DNA of 64,000 nt, from NCBI RefSeq assembly GCF_014638005.1, contig NZ_BMFG01000006.1, positions 124,001 to 188,000 of the forward strand, in the 5' to 3' direction. The notes beneath the pieces were generated by a model that did not search any database, was not told where the DNA came from, and saw nothing but the letters and a program-made list of their open reading frames with translations. The DNA is from Flavobacterium orientale. Lineage in GTDB: Bacteria > Bacteroidota > Bacteroidia > Flavobacteriales > Flavobacteriaceae. Positions 18,880-26,697 of the stretch are shown here, one piece after another (position 1 is the first letter of the stretch; every line of letters begins with the position of its first letter). Made by a program: the position numbers and the translations under genes.

Positions 18880-18905
18880 AGTTGCTTAGGAACTAAGGTT
18901 CTGAG
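18880..18905 (+). repeat. Octamer array R1 (8-base period)
   Basis: Three units and a fragment in exact 8-base register: AGTTGCTT, AGGAACTA, AGGTTCTG, AG. Same family as the arrays at 24116, 34169, 34518 and 39875. It lies 12 bases upstream of the DUF1456 start. Confidence 0.7.
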
Positions 18906-18965
18906 TTTTTTAAATTTTTTGTAAATGTACGAAGTAAAAAGTATTTCGAAGATTTATTCACAGAA

Positions 18966-19010
18966 AACCCGCATCAAGTACCCGCAACTCGAAATCTGCA
19001 ACCCGCAACT
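18966..19010 (+). repeat. ACCCGCA short repeat cluster
   Basis: Three copies of ACCCGCA within 45 bases, separated by similar CAAGT, CTCGAAATCTGCA type spacers. It fills the gap between DUF1456 and the esterase stop. A low-complexity, phrase-like repeat of a different kind from the octamer arrays; no function can be assigned. Confidence 0.5.
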
Positions 19011-19016
19011 TTCTAA

Positions 19017-19814
19017 CTATTTTAATAGCCACATAACTGCTTCACCAAATTGTTCGCTCCACATTTTTTCGTTATGTCGTCCTTCTTTAATAATTACTTC
19101 CTTTGTCAAATGGTTGCAATCTGAACGGTTTTCATATATTATTTTTGTCATTTGTTCCATGTCAGAAACCATGTCTTCGCTTTCACTATCACCACATAGA
19201 AAATAAAGTTTGGCCTTCGATTTTTTAGCCTTCTTTGCGTAGTCAAAAATATCTTTTGTAAACCAAAAAGAAGGGGAAAAGACACCTGCATTGCCAAATA
19301 CTTTCGGATATTTTAAAACGGCATAAAACGAAACCAAACCACCCAAAGAACTACCAAAAATGGTGGTGTGTTTGGCTTTCGTTTTGGTTCTATATTTTAA
19401 ATCTACTTGTGGTTTTAAGGTTGAAACAATAAAATCTAAATAAGCATCAGAATTTCCACCGCCGTATTCCTCATGTTTGAAAGGCGTTAGTTCTTCTAGT
19501 CGTTTGTCATTTCCATGTTCGATACCAATCACAATAACCTTTAATTTTAAACTATCTAAAGTTTCATCAACTTTCCATTCTCCTGCATAGGAAGTTTTGG
19601 CATCAAATAAATTCTGGGCATCATGCATGTAAATTACCGGATAACTTTCACTTGATTTTTCATAACCCAACGGAAGATATACCCATATTTTTTTAGTTAC
19701 GTTTAGTTGTGGAGCTTCAATATCAAAAGTAGTATAGCGTTTTTGTCCAAACACCTTTTGACTGAATAGAAAGAGTAGTACAAAAACGATAATTAGGGAG
19801 AAAATTACTTTCAT
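19017..19814 (-). CDS. Secreted alpha/beta-hydrolase, esterase D/IroE-like
   Basis: 265 residues: signal peptide (about 1-23, VFGQ) and an esterase-D-type alpha/beta-hydrolase domain. VYLPLGYEKSSESYPVIYMH precedes the oxyanion region, the nucleophile elbow is FGSSLGGLVSF (Ser in GSSLGG), an acidic residue lies in YFLCGDSESED, and the final His is in KEGRHNEKMW. Relatives include IroE/Fes-like siderophore esterases and S-formylglutathione hydrolases; the signal peptide favours an envelope esterase. The substrate is unknown, and no siderophore genes are nearby. Confidence 0.85.
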   Translation of the reverse strand: MKVIFSLIIVFVLLFLFSQKVFGQKRYTTFDIEAPQLNVTKKIWVYLPLGYEKSSESYPVIYMHDAQNLFDAKTSYAGEWKVDETLDSLKLKVIVIGIEHGNDKRLEELTPFKHEEYGGGNSDAYLDFIVSTLKPQVDLKYRTKTKAKHTTIFGSSLGGLVSFYAVLKYPKVFGNAGVFSPSFWFTKDIFDYAKKAKKSKAKLYFLCGDSESEDMVSDMEQMTKIIYENRSDCNHLTKEVIIKEGRHNEKMWSEQFGEAVMWLLK

Positions 19815-19863
19815 TGTTTGAAAAATTATTTGAAAAAACTAAATTAGCCAAAAATAAGGTTTT

Positions 19864-20265
19864 ATGATTACCTATAAAGAAAAATTAAGTTTAATTGGCG
19901 ATATGATTGAACTGTCAAAAGTTGATGGTAAATTACACGAAAGAGAATACGAATTTATCAAAATGGTAGCCGATGATTTGAAAGTTAGAGATGCAGATTT
20001 TGATGAATTGTTTAAAATTCCGAATGAACTTTTGGTATTTAAATCAGAATTTAAACGCATTGAACATTTTTATCGTTTGGCTTTACTTTCTCATTGTGAC
20101 AATCATCACCACGATAGAGAACATGAATTTCTGTATCAATTGGGCTTGAAATTGGGTTTAAATCCATTCTCAATCAAACGCGTTTTACACGAAATGGAAA
20201 AATCACCTACGCGAATGGTGGAAGCTGATTTATTGTTTGGTATTTTTAAGGAGCAACATAATTAG
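19864..20265 (+). CDS. TerB-like helical protein
   Basis: 133 residues, all helical, resembling TerB/TerD-associated acidic domains: LIGDMIELSKVDGKLHEREY near the N-terminus, with Asp/Glu and a histidine cluster (HCDNHHHDREHE, about 76-87) that could bind metal. TerB domains are found in tellurite-resistance and envelope-stress loci, but no other ter gene is present, so a resistance role should not be assumed. It is followed by a 135-residue membrane-anchored protein 41 bases later and probably shares its transcript. Confidence 0.65.
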   Translation: MITYKEKLSLIGDMIELSKVDGKLHEREYEFIKMVADDLKVRDADFDELFKIPNELLVFKSEFKRIEHFYRLALLSHCDNHHHDREHEFLYQLGLKLGLNPFSIKRVLHEMEKSPTRMVEADLLFGIFKEQHN

Positions 20266-20268
20266 ATA

Positions 20269-20306
20269 TCAAAAGTCAATAGTAACTTCAAAAGTCAATA
20301 GCAATT
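20269..20306 (+). repeat. 19-base tandem duplication before a start codon
   Basis: Two adjacent 19-base units, TCAAAAGTCAATAGTAACT and TCAAAAGTCAATAGCAATT, fill the gap between the TerB-like gene and the ATG at 20307. The last base of the second unit directly precedes the start codon. Confidence 0.7.
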
Positions 20307-20714
20307 ATGGAAATCATCAAAGATTACTTTTTTTGGATTATCTTCTTTGGAAGTATTCTTGTTCTATTTTTAATTAGAATACTAACTCGAAAGCCAAACT
20401 TGATGCGTTCGATGTATGAACAAACAGTAGAAATTTCATCCACCGAAAAGAGTGTTAGTTTATTACAAGAAGCAATGAAAAGAGCTGGTTTTAAAGATGT
20501 TAATTTCAATTCTGAAGACCAAAAGTTTTATGCTTCTACCTCTTTTTCAATGAGTTCTTGGTTTGAACATATCGAAGTTAAGATGATTACTTTGGATAAT
20601 AAACTTCAATTACATTTTAGTTCAATATGTGGTTATCCTTATCAAATTTATGACTGGGGAAAAAACAAAGAAAACTTTGAACGTTTTCAAAAAGAGTTGA
20701 TGAAAATGACCTAA
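20307..20714 (+). CDS. Membrane-anchored protein of unknown function
   Basis: 135 residues: one N-terminal transmembrane helix (about 8-25, FFWIIFFGSILVLFLIRIL), then a basic cytoplasmic-like stretch and a soluble alpha/beta domain with ISSTEKSVSLLQEAMKRAGF and strand-rich sequence. I do not recognise the family. It sits behind the TerB-like gene, with which it may be co-transcribed, and ends at a bidirectional terminator. Confidence 0.65.
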   Translation: MEIIKDYFFWIIFFGSILVLFLIRILTRKPNLMRSMYEQTVEISSTEKSVSLLQEAMKRAGFKDVNFNSEDQKFYASTSFSMSSWFEHIEVKMITLDNKLQLHFSSICGYPYQIYDWGKNKENFERFQKELMKMT

Positions 20715-20717
20715 ATA

Positions 20718-20749
20718 AAAAAGCCTCGATTAAATTTTCGAGGCTTTTT
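20718..20749. terminator. Bidirectional terminator
   Basis: AAAAAGCCTCGA / TCGAGGCTTTTT (20718-20729 and 20738-20749) with an 8-base loop, between the convergent 20307-20714 gene and the SulP gene. Confidence 0.85.
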
Positions 20750-20754
20750 ACTTT

Positions 20755-22338
20755 TTATAACGGCGAATTGTCAATGACCACTTTATAAGTTGGATCTTCC
20801 ATGATGTTGACATCAATAATTGCTTCTGCATTTTTTAAGAGATTGATACAATCTTTACTTAAATGCCTTAAATGCACTTCTTTCCCTTGTTTGGCATAGC
20901 GATGCGTAATAACGTTAACCGCTTCGATAGCAGACATATCGGCAATTCTACTTTCTTTAAAATCAATAATAACCACTTTTGGATCTTCTAAAATATCAAA
21001 TTTTTCAGAAAAAGCTTTAGTTGAACCAAAGAATAACGGACCGAAAATTTCATAATGTTTTACCCCATTTTCATCCACATATTTTCTGGCACGGATTCGT
21101 TTTGCATTTTCCCAAGCATAAGCTAAAGCGGCTAAAATAACACCAACTACTACTGCAATAGCTAGGTTATGGGTAATAGCAGTGATTAATGTTACCAAAA
21201 CCATCACCACCACATCAGATGTTGGCATTTTTTTGAAGGTTTTTAAACTCGCCCATTCAAAGGTACCGATGGCAACCATAAACATCAATCCGACTAAAGC
21301 AGCCATTGGTAATTTTTCAATGAGACTAGAACCAAACATGATAAAAACCAAAAGCATTATTGCGGCTACAATTCCTGAAAGTCGAGCTCTGGCACCGGCA
21401 GATGTATTAATTAAACTTTGTCCAATCATCGCACATCCTCCCATTCCTGAAAGTAATCCGGAGAAAATATTAGCAGTACCTTGTGCCACACATTCGCGAT
21501 TACTTCGTCCGCGAGTTTCTGTAATTTCGTCAATTAAGTTTAACGTCAACAAACTTTCAATTAAACCAACTCCCGCAACAATAGCAGCATAAGGAAGAAT
21601 CAATAAAAATGTTTCTGTTGTAAATGGAATAGTAAAATTGGAAAGAGGAGGAAATCCACCTTTAATGGTTTCACCTTCGTTCAAAGTATCTGCAACGGTC
21701 ATTGTGTCAATTCCAAATCCGATAACGATGGCTGAAACTACAAGTATTGCAACTAAAGAAGACGGAACTACTTTGGTCAATTTAGGTAAGCCCCAAATTA
21801 TAAACATGGTTACTAAAACCAGTCCTAGCATCAATAAAAAAGCACTTCCTTCCAATAAATTATTTGTTCCTTTTTGGTAGAAGTTTGGAAATTGAGCCAT
21901 AAAAATAATGATAGCCAGACCATTTACAAAACCAAACATAACAGGATGTGGTACCAATCGGATGAATTTCCCCAGACGGAATAAACCAAATAAGATTTGA
22001 AAAATACCTCCTAAAATTACCGTGGCAAAGACATATTGTAAGATAGTTTCCTGTGTAATATCCGGAAACGTATTTTTAAGTTCAAGAATTAAGCCTACAA
22101 AAATTACAGCAATTGCACCCGTGGCACCTGAAATCATTCCGGGACGTCCACCAAAAACTGCGGTAACTAATCCCATTACAAAAGCAGCATATAAACCTGT
22201 AAGTGGTGAAAATCCCGCAATCATGGCAAAGGCAATTGCTTCGGGAACTAATGCTAATGCTACGGTTGTACCGGAAAGAACTTCTATTTTGTAATCAACT
22301 TTTTGACGTAAATCGAATAGGTTGAATAGTTGTTTCAT
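20755..22338 (-). CDS. SulP-family inorganic anion transporter with STAS domain
   Basis: 527 residues from MKQLFNLFDL. Ten or more hydrophobic helices carry the SulP signature region (ALVPEAIAFAMIAGFSPLTG near 30-50, GRPGMISGATGAIAV near 75-90, QGTANIFSGLLSGMGGCAMI near 280-300). A cytoplasmic STAS domain covers about 430-527 (VVIIDFKESRIADMSAIEAV). SulP proteins move sulfate, bicarbonate or carboxylates, usually with Na+ or H+; substrate cannot be told, but the window also holds a carbonic anhydrase/bestrophin operon. An in-frame ATG at 22389 lies on the -33 element and is rejected. Confidence 0.9.
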   Translation of the reverse strand: MKQLFNLFDLRQKVDYKIEVLSGTTVALALVPEAIAFAMIAGFSPLTGLYAAFVMGLVTAVFGGRPGMISGATGAIAVIFVGLILELKNTFPDITQETILQYVFATVILGGIFQILFGLFRLGKFIRLVPHPVMFGFVNGLAIIIFMAQFPNFYQKGTNNLLEGSAFLLMLGLVLVTMFIIWGLPKLTKVVPSSLVAILVVSAIVIGFGIDTMTVADTLNEGETIKGGFPPLSNFTIPFTTETFLLILPYAAIVAGVGLIESLLTLNLIDEITETRGRSNRECVAQGTANIFSGLLSGMGGCAMIGQSLINTSAGARARLSGIVAAIMLLVFIMFGSSLIEKLPMAALVGLMFMVAIGTFEWASLKTFKKMPTSDVVVMVLVTLITAITHNLAIAVVVGVILAALAYAWENAKRIRARKYVDENGVKHYEIFGPLFFGSTKAFSEKFDILEDPKVVIIDFKESRIADMSAIEAVNVITHRYAKQGKEVHLRHLSKDCINLLKNAEAIIDVNIMEDPTYKVVIDNSPL

Positions 22339-22358
22339 TTTAAAAAATTTAAAGAGTG

Positions 22359-22389
22359 CAAAAATAGACTTATTAAAAAGGAATACCAA
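22359..22389 (-). promoter_or_regulatory. SulP gene promoter; fixes the start
   Basis: On the minus strand: TTG at 22389-22387, a 20-base spacer, and TATTTTTG at 22366-22359, 20 bases before the ATG at 22338. Good match to the Bacteroidota consensus. Confidence 0.7.
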
Positions 22390-22407
22390 GCTAGTTTTTT
22401 GATTAAT

Positions 22408-22502
22408 GAAAAAATGTCAGCTATTTATCTTGTAATCAGTTGGTTTAACTGAAAAAATGACTTGATTTAGGTGGTTAAAATGCCATCTTGACCGAAAAAA
22501 TG
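22408..22502 (+). repeat. Three GAAAAAATG boxes at exact 43-base spacing
   Basis: GAAAAAATG occurs at 22408-22416, 22451-22459 and 22494-22502, each exactly 43 bases after the last, in the divergent region between the SulP gene and hsp20. The second and third copies also share the bases that follow (AcTTGATTT versus ATTTGG). Forty-three bases is about four helical turns, so the boxes face the same side of the DNA. Could be operator sites for hsp20. Confidence 0.55.
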
Positions 22503-22565
22503 ATTTGGTCTGTTTTTTGTCATTTTAGTAAGTGAAAACAATGTTTAATTTAAATATTTTAAACC

Positions 22566-23000
22566 ATGACACTAGTTAAAACAAACAACCGATTTGCGTT
22601 TCCATCATTAATTGATGAATTTTTGAAACCCGACTGGATGGGTGGAATGGAACGCTTTAACGTAAATGTTCCTGCTGTGAACATCAAAGAAACCGAAACC
22701 AATTTTGTTGTAGAATTGGCCGCTCCCGGAAAGAAAAAAGAAGATTTCAACATTGAATTAGATGACAATGTGTTGACTATTTCTTCTGAAGCAAGTGTTG
22801 AAAACGAAGAAAAAGACAAAGATGGAAAATACACTCGTAAAGAGTTTAGCTATTCTTCTTTCAAACGTGCGTTTACTTTACCGGATATTGTAAATGAATT
22901 TGACATAAACGCAACTTATGAAAACGGCGTTTTGCACATCACTTTACCAAAACGTGAAGAAGCATTGCCAAAACCCAAAAGAATGATTGAAATTGGTTAA
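22566..23000 (+). CDS. Small heat-shock protein (Hsp20/alpha-crystallin)
   Basis: 144 residues with one alpha-crystallin domain (about 33-135): PAVNIKETETNFVVELAAPG at its start, a central IELDDNVLTISSEA strand, and the conserved NGVLHITLPK near 120-129. A C-terminal KPKRMIEIG contains the I-x-I tail motif that mediates oligomer assembly. ATP-independent holdase in the cytoplasm. No CIRCE element is seen; the phased GAAAAAATG boxes upstream are the only regulatory-looking sequence. Confidence 0.95.
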   Translation: MTLVKTNNRFAFPSLIDEFLKPDWMGGMERFNVNVPAVNIKETETNFVVELAAPGKKKEDFNIELDDNVLTISSEASVENEEKDKDGKYTRKEFSYSSFKRAFTLPDIVNEFDINATYENGVLHITLPKREEALPKPKRMIEIG

Positions 23001-23016
23001 CCGTTTTTTTAAAATG

Positions 23017-23044
23017 AAAAATGCACTCGTTGGAGTGCATTTTT
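23017..23044. terminator. hsp20 / ndpA bidirectional terminator
   Basis: AAAAATGCACTC / GAGTGCATTTTT (23017-23028 and 23033-23044) with a 4-base loop, followed by further T. Lies between two convergent genes. Confidence 0.88.
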
Positions 23045-23049
23045 TTTGA

Positions 23050-24108
23050 TTATGATTTTTGTTCTTTATTAAAATAAACCAAGTAGTAATACATTTGCTT
23101 TTCCTCATCCCAGCCTTTTTCAACAAATTTTTCAGCACTTTCAGGGTTGATGAAATCAAGTTTAATTTGAATGTTGGTGTCCAAATTAATTACGTTTTTA
23201 ATTTTCTTTCTTGCATCAGAAACTGCAGCATTGGCAATCGGGAAATTGGTTACATCTTCAATGCTGTATTTTTCGCCTTTATCCACTTTGTAACTTTTGA
23301 ATTCAGGAATCAAGTCAGGATTATCCATAACTTCATTCAAGAAATTGGTTTCTTCAAATTCATCGTTCTTGGCAAAATAATTCACGGAACGATTCATGAA
23401 CATCACTTCTTGTTTTTTATCTTCGGCAGGAAATACTACATCTTTGGCAAAATCCTGACAGAATTTCAAATACTTTTTAGTGATAAAATTTTCATCTTGA
23501 AAAGCATCTACGCTTAAAAAATGTTCCAACCAATAACGAGCATCGTATCGATTGCTGTCAACCGTTAGAATTTTATAACCTTCGTCTTTTTTGTAATTAA
23601 AAATCAAACAACCTTTATCCAATTTATTCAAATTGATGCCGTGTTGAAGCAACATTTCTAAATTTGTCCCTTTTTCTTCAAATTGTAAAAAGTCAGATTG
23701 CAACTCACTTTTGAATACGCCAATCGCATCCACTTGATTGTTATCAATCGTTAAATGTGTAAAATGAACGACATAAACTTCACCATTTTTAATGTGCGGA
23801 TGATTGGATTGTTCAAACAAATGTTTCGTAATTTTTTTTGAAACATCATGAATCGTTGATGGATTTTCAAAAACTTCCGAAGCCAATTTAAACATATCGT
23901 TGTATTCTAAATCTACTTCATGAGCAAATTGATAATAGTTTTCTTCTTTCTCACGAAATGATTTCAGGAAAAACTCTTTCAATAACGGCGTAATTTCATC
24001 ATTGGTTTGATATGGTTGTTCCGATAAAAAAATAGCTTCGTTACGACTTTTGTTTCCAACTCGGTGGATGGATAGGGATTCGATGTGGGCGTTGAAAAGG
24101 TTGATCAT
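23050..24108 (-). CDS. Nucleoid-associated protein NdpA family (NA37)
   Basis: 352 residues matching the NdpA/YejK family over its whole length: the N-terminal IESLSIHRVGNKSRNEAIFL, the central VVHFTHLTIDNNQVDAIGVF, YDARYWLEHFLSV, and a C-terminal INLDTNIQIKLDFINPESAE. YejK-type proteins are associated with the nucleoid; their molecular role is poorly known, and in several genomes they occur in defence or mobile contexts. Here the neighbours are housekeeping-like. An octamer array starts 7 bases upstream of its ATG. Confidence 0.82.
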   Translation of the reverse strand: MINLFNAHIESLSIHRVGNKSRNEAIFLSEQPYQTNDEITPLLKEFFLKSFREKEENYYQFAHEVDLEYNDMFKLASEVFENPSTIHDVSKKITKHLFEQSNHPHIKNGEVYVVHFTHLTIDNNQVDAIGVFKSELQSDFLQFEEKGTNLEMLLQHGINLNKLDKGCLIFNYKKDEGYKILTVDSNRYDARYWLEHFLSVDAFQDENFITKKYLKFCQDFAKDVVFPAEDKKQEVMFMNRSVNYFAKNDEFEETNFLNEVMDNPDLIPEFKSYKVDKGEKYSIEDVTNFPIANAAVSDARKKIKNVINLDTNIQIKLDFINPESAEKFVEKGWDEEKQMYYYLVYFNKEQKS

Positions 24109-24115
24109 ATTTTTT

Positions 24116-24149
24116 AGTTGCTGAGTTGCTGAGATACTGAGTTGCTAAG
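24116..24149 (+). repeat. Octamer array R4 (8-base period)
   Basis: Four perfect-register units, AGTTGCTG, AGTTGCTG, AGATACTG, AGTTGCTA, then AG. It lies directly between the ndpA start and the stop codon of a decayed four-helix-bundle gene, the closest association of array and remnant in the window. Confidence 0.75.
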
Positions 24150-24151
24150 TT

Positions 24152-24270
24152 TTACTTTGATTCGTCAACTTTTTTGATGAATGAAACAAGCATAGCTTCT
24201 AGTTCTCTACTGAACTCGTATAATTTGTTAAATTGATTTTCGTTTAATTTTTTTTGATTTCAGATATTTA
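24152..24270 (-). pseudogene. Remnant of a four-helix-bundle (S23/23S rRNA-IVP-like) gene
   Basis: On the minus strand the last 35 codons before a TAA at 24154-24152 read NQKKLNENQFNKLYEFSREL then EAMLVSFIKKVDESK. This looks like the C-terminal helix of four-helix-bundle proteins (TIGR02436-like), which typically end in ...LYE.S.EIE.MLxSFIKKxK. Upstream the frame is broken: a TGA at 24262-24260 precedes it, while the other frame reads KYLKSKK across a run of eight A, so a frameshift is likely. The rest of the gene (about 80 residues) is absent, replaced by the pRiA4b-like gene whose stop abuts it. Family recognition is from memory of the C-terminal pattern. Confidence 0.55.
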
Positions 24271-24807
24271 ATTCCAGTTTTCCTCAAACCCAAAATCTTC
24301 AAAAGAGTCATCTCCGCCTTCAAACATATCCAAATCGTCTTCGTCTAAATCGTCTTCAAATTCGGAAAACAAAGAATCGTCATCAGCTTCAAAAGTTGGG
24401 TCGTTGGCTCCAAGCGGCATAAATCCATGGGAATATAGTAGTTCAGGATAAGTAGCACCAATTTGTTTTTCTTCGATGGCGGCTAATTCAACCAGAAACG
24501 TCCACATGTTCAGAAAATCATACACATAAATAATTTTGGTTTGCTTTTCATAAAGCATATCTTCCAACGCTAAATCGCTCATGATTCGTATTTCACCCGG
24601 AACATCGCCGGTATCAAAAAGCGGAATTTCATCTTCTTGATTCCAGTTGTCATCACAGGTGTAAAACGAAGCCATCTCACTTCCGTCAAAGCCAAAAGCA
24701 TTCACAATGGCATTGTGTAAATCTTCTAAAGTATCAGTGTTTTCAATGGCTAAATCTCTAAAAACATCATCTTCGTTGTCGAGTATTACTCGTAATTTGT
24801 AAATCAT
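24268..24807 (-). CDS. Plasmid pRiA4b ORF-3-like protein with acidic tail
   Basis: 179 residues. The N-terminal ~135 residues (YKLRVILDNEDDVFRDLAIE, then LEDLHNAIVNAFGFDG and MWTFLVELAAIEE) match the pRiA4b ORF-3-like family, found on plasmids, next to transposases and in chromosomes. The last 45 residues are almost purely Asp/Glu/Phe (FSEFEDDLDEDDLDMFEGGD). The function of the family is unknown. It is followed without a gap by the remnant of a four-helix-bundle gene, so this junction may be a scar of an insertion or deletion. Confidence 0.8.
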   Translation of the reverse strand: MIYKLRVILDNEDDVFRDLAIENTDTLEDLHNAIVNAFGFDGSEMASFYTCDDNWNQEDEIPLFDTGDVPGEIRIMSDLALEDMLYEKQTKIIYVYDFLNMWTFLVELAAIEEKQIGATYPELLYSHGFMPLGANDPTFEADDDSLFSEFEDDLDEDDLDMFEGGDDSFEDFGFEENWN

Positions 24808-24977
24808 TGTCGTTGCATTTTTACGGAAGGCAAAAGTAACGATTATTTGCGATTTGTGATTGAGGTTTTTTAGAATTGTTTATAAATTAATACTATGTAA
24901 AAAAGTAAAACTTCTTTGATTTGACAATTAGAAATCTAATTTATAAGTTTTCTAATTTAAGATTTGTATAGTGTTAC

Positions 24978-25021
24978 GTAACAAATGTTACAGCTTATCT
25001 ATTTATGATTCTATATGTTTG
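24978..25021 (+). promoter_or_regulatory. Fnr-like operator and -7 box before the kelch/cytochrome operon
   Basis: Palindrome GTAACAAATGTTAC (5-4-5) at 24978-24991; a second half-overlapping GTTACGTAAC begins at 24973. After exactly 22 bases comes TATGTTTG (25014-25021), a TAnnTTTG box. No TTG element lies between. The same 14 bases with the same 22-base gap recur at 28370-28413. This is class II activator geometry for a Crp/Fnr protein. Confidence 0.7.
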
Positions 25022-25081
25022 TATACAAAATTTAAATTTTGAATTTCATTTAAATTTTCACATATAAAACATTATTTAAAA

Positions 25082-26683
25082 ATGAAAAAAACTATTTATT
25101 TATTTCTATTATCGGTTTTATCAAATTTCTCAATAGCTCAAAATACATTTCAATTTGATATTCAACTGACACCCGTTACAATTTCAAATTTACCCGGTTT
25201 GCATTCATATGTTTATGGTCAACACAATGGTAAATGGTTAATTATCGGAGGACGATTAGATGGAATTCATGCACGTCAACCTTTCAATGCTTTTCCCGGC
25301 TCATTAAATAATACTAATATTTATGTTGTGGATGTGGCTACTGAACAATTTTGGTCAGCTTCCGTAAATACATTGCCGGTTGGTTTAAGAGAACAATTAC
25401 AAGCGACAAATATGAATTTTTATCAAGTGGATAATTCACTTTACATTATCGGCGGATATGCATTCTCAGTGACTGCAAATGACCACATTACTTTTGATAA
25501 TTTAACATCGGTAGATGTGCCAAATTTAATGGATGCAATTATCAACGGCAATCCGATAACTTCTTATTTTAAACAAATTTCTAATCCTATTTTTCAAAAT
25601 ACGGGTGGACAATTAGGAAAAATAGGAAGTGAATTTTATTTAATTGGTGGACATGTTTTTATGGGAAGATACAATCCTATGAATAATCCCACTTTTACGC
25701 AATCGTATTTGAATAAAATTCAAAAATTCACTATTGATAATTCTGGGACACAATTGAGTTATGCGAATTATTCTGCGGTTACTGATGCAGTGCATTTGCA
25801 CCGACGCGATTATAATTTGGTGCCTCAGGTTTTTCCAAATGGAGAAGAAGGTTATACCATTTCATCAGGAGTATTTCAAATCAATGCTGATTTACCTTAT
25901 CTATATCCGATTGATGTTAAAAGTAGTGGGTATTTCCCTCAAACACAATTCAACCAATATTTGAGTAACTATCATAATGGAAAAGTAGGCTTGTATGATG
26001 AAGATGCCAATAAAATGCACAGCCTCTTTTTTGGAGGAATGAGTCAGTATTATTATAATGGAACAACTTTAATTCAAGATGACAATGTACCATTTGTAAA
26101 AACGATTAGTAGAGTAACCCGATTAGCAGACGGCACTTTGTCTGAACATAAATTTCCTTTGGAGATGCCTAATTTTAAAGGAGCAGGAGCAGAGTTTATT
26201 CCAAATTTAAACCTACCACATTATTCAAATAAAGTGATTAAATTAAATGATATTACTGCTACCGAATTTGTGATTGGACATTTGTATGGTGGAATTTTGA
26301 GTCCAAGTATTAATCCTTTTTCAAACAATCAAACATCAACCACTTCGGCAGATCCAACCATTTATGAAGTGAAATTAATTTATGATCCAACATTGGAAGT
26401 TGCCACTTTAGATGGTAAAAACCCTTTTACGATGGTTGTTTCACCCAATCCAACAAAAAACGGGAAGATTAGAATTCATTTTACATTGCCATATGAAACT
26501 TCAGTTGACTATTTTGTAACATCAACAGATGGTAAAATTATTTCAGAAGGCGAAATAATCGATGCAAAGCAAGGCGAAAATTCGATGAATTTTGAATTAA
26601 ATAAAATTTCAAATCAATTGATTATCATCACTTTTGTTTTTGATAATAAGTTTTATATCTCTCAAAAAGTAGTTGTTAATTAG
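25082..26683 (+). CDS. Kelch-like beta-propeller protein with T9SS type A tail
   Basis: 533 residues: signal peptide (about 1-20, FSIAQ), a repeat region with kelch-type GG turns (WLIIGGRLDG, YIIGGYAFS, FYLIGGHVFMG, SLFFGGMSQY) that should fold as a beta-propeller, and a type A C-terminal domain over the last ~80 residues (MVVSPNPTKNGKIRIHF). It is predicted to be exported to the cell surface. It is the first gene of a four-gene transcript, 14 bases before a di-heme lipoprotein gene. The ligand of the propeller is unknown; co-occurrence with heme proteins suggests a redox or metal-related surface role (inference). Confidence 0.82.
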   Translation: MKKTIYLFLLSVLSNFSIAQNTFQFDIQLTPVTISNLPGLHSYVYGQHNGKWLIIGGRLDGIHARQPFNAFPGSLNNTNIYVVDVATEQFWSASVNTLPVGLREQLQATNMNFYQVDNSLYIIGGYAFSVTANDHITFDNLTSVDVPNLMDAIINGNPITSYFKQISNPIFQNTGGQLGKIGSEFYLIGGHVFMGRYNPMNNPTFTQSYLNKIQKFTIDNSGTQLSYANYSAVTDAVHLHRRDYNLVPQVFPNGEEGYTISSGVFQINADLPYLYPIDVKSSGYFPQTQFNQYLSNYHNGKVGLYDEDANKMHSLFFGGMSQYYYNGTTLIQDDNVPFVKTISRVTRLADGTLSEHKFPLEMPNFKGAGAEFIPNLNLPHYSNKVIKLNDITATEFVIGHLYGGILSPSINPFSNNQTSTTSADPTIYEVKLIYDPTLEVATLDGKNPFTMVVSPNPTKNGKIRIHFTLPYETSVDYFVTSTDGKIISEGEIIDAKQGENSMNFELNKISNQLIIITFVFDNKFYISQKVVVN

Positions 26684-26697
26684 AATCAGAATTAATT

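Noticed and set aside
19864..20265. Tellurite-resistance operon based on the TerB-like protein
   Set aside because: No terA, terC, terD or terZ gene is nearby; the helical TerB-like fold alone does not support resistance.
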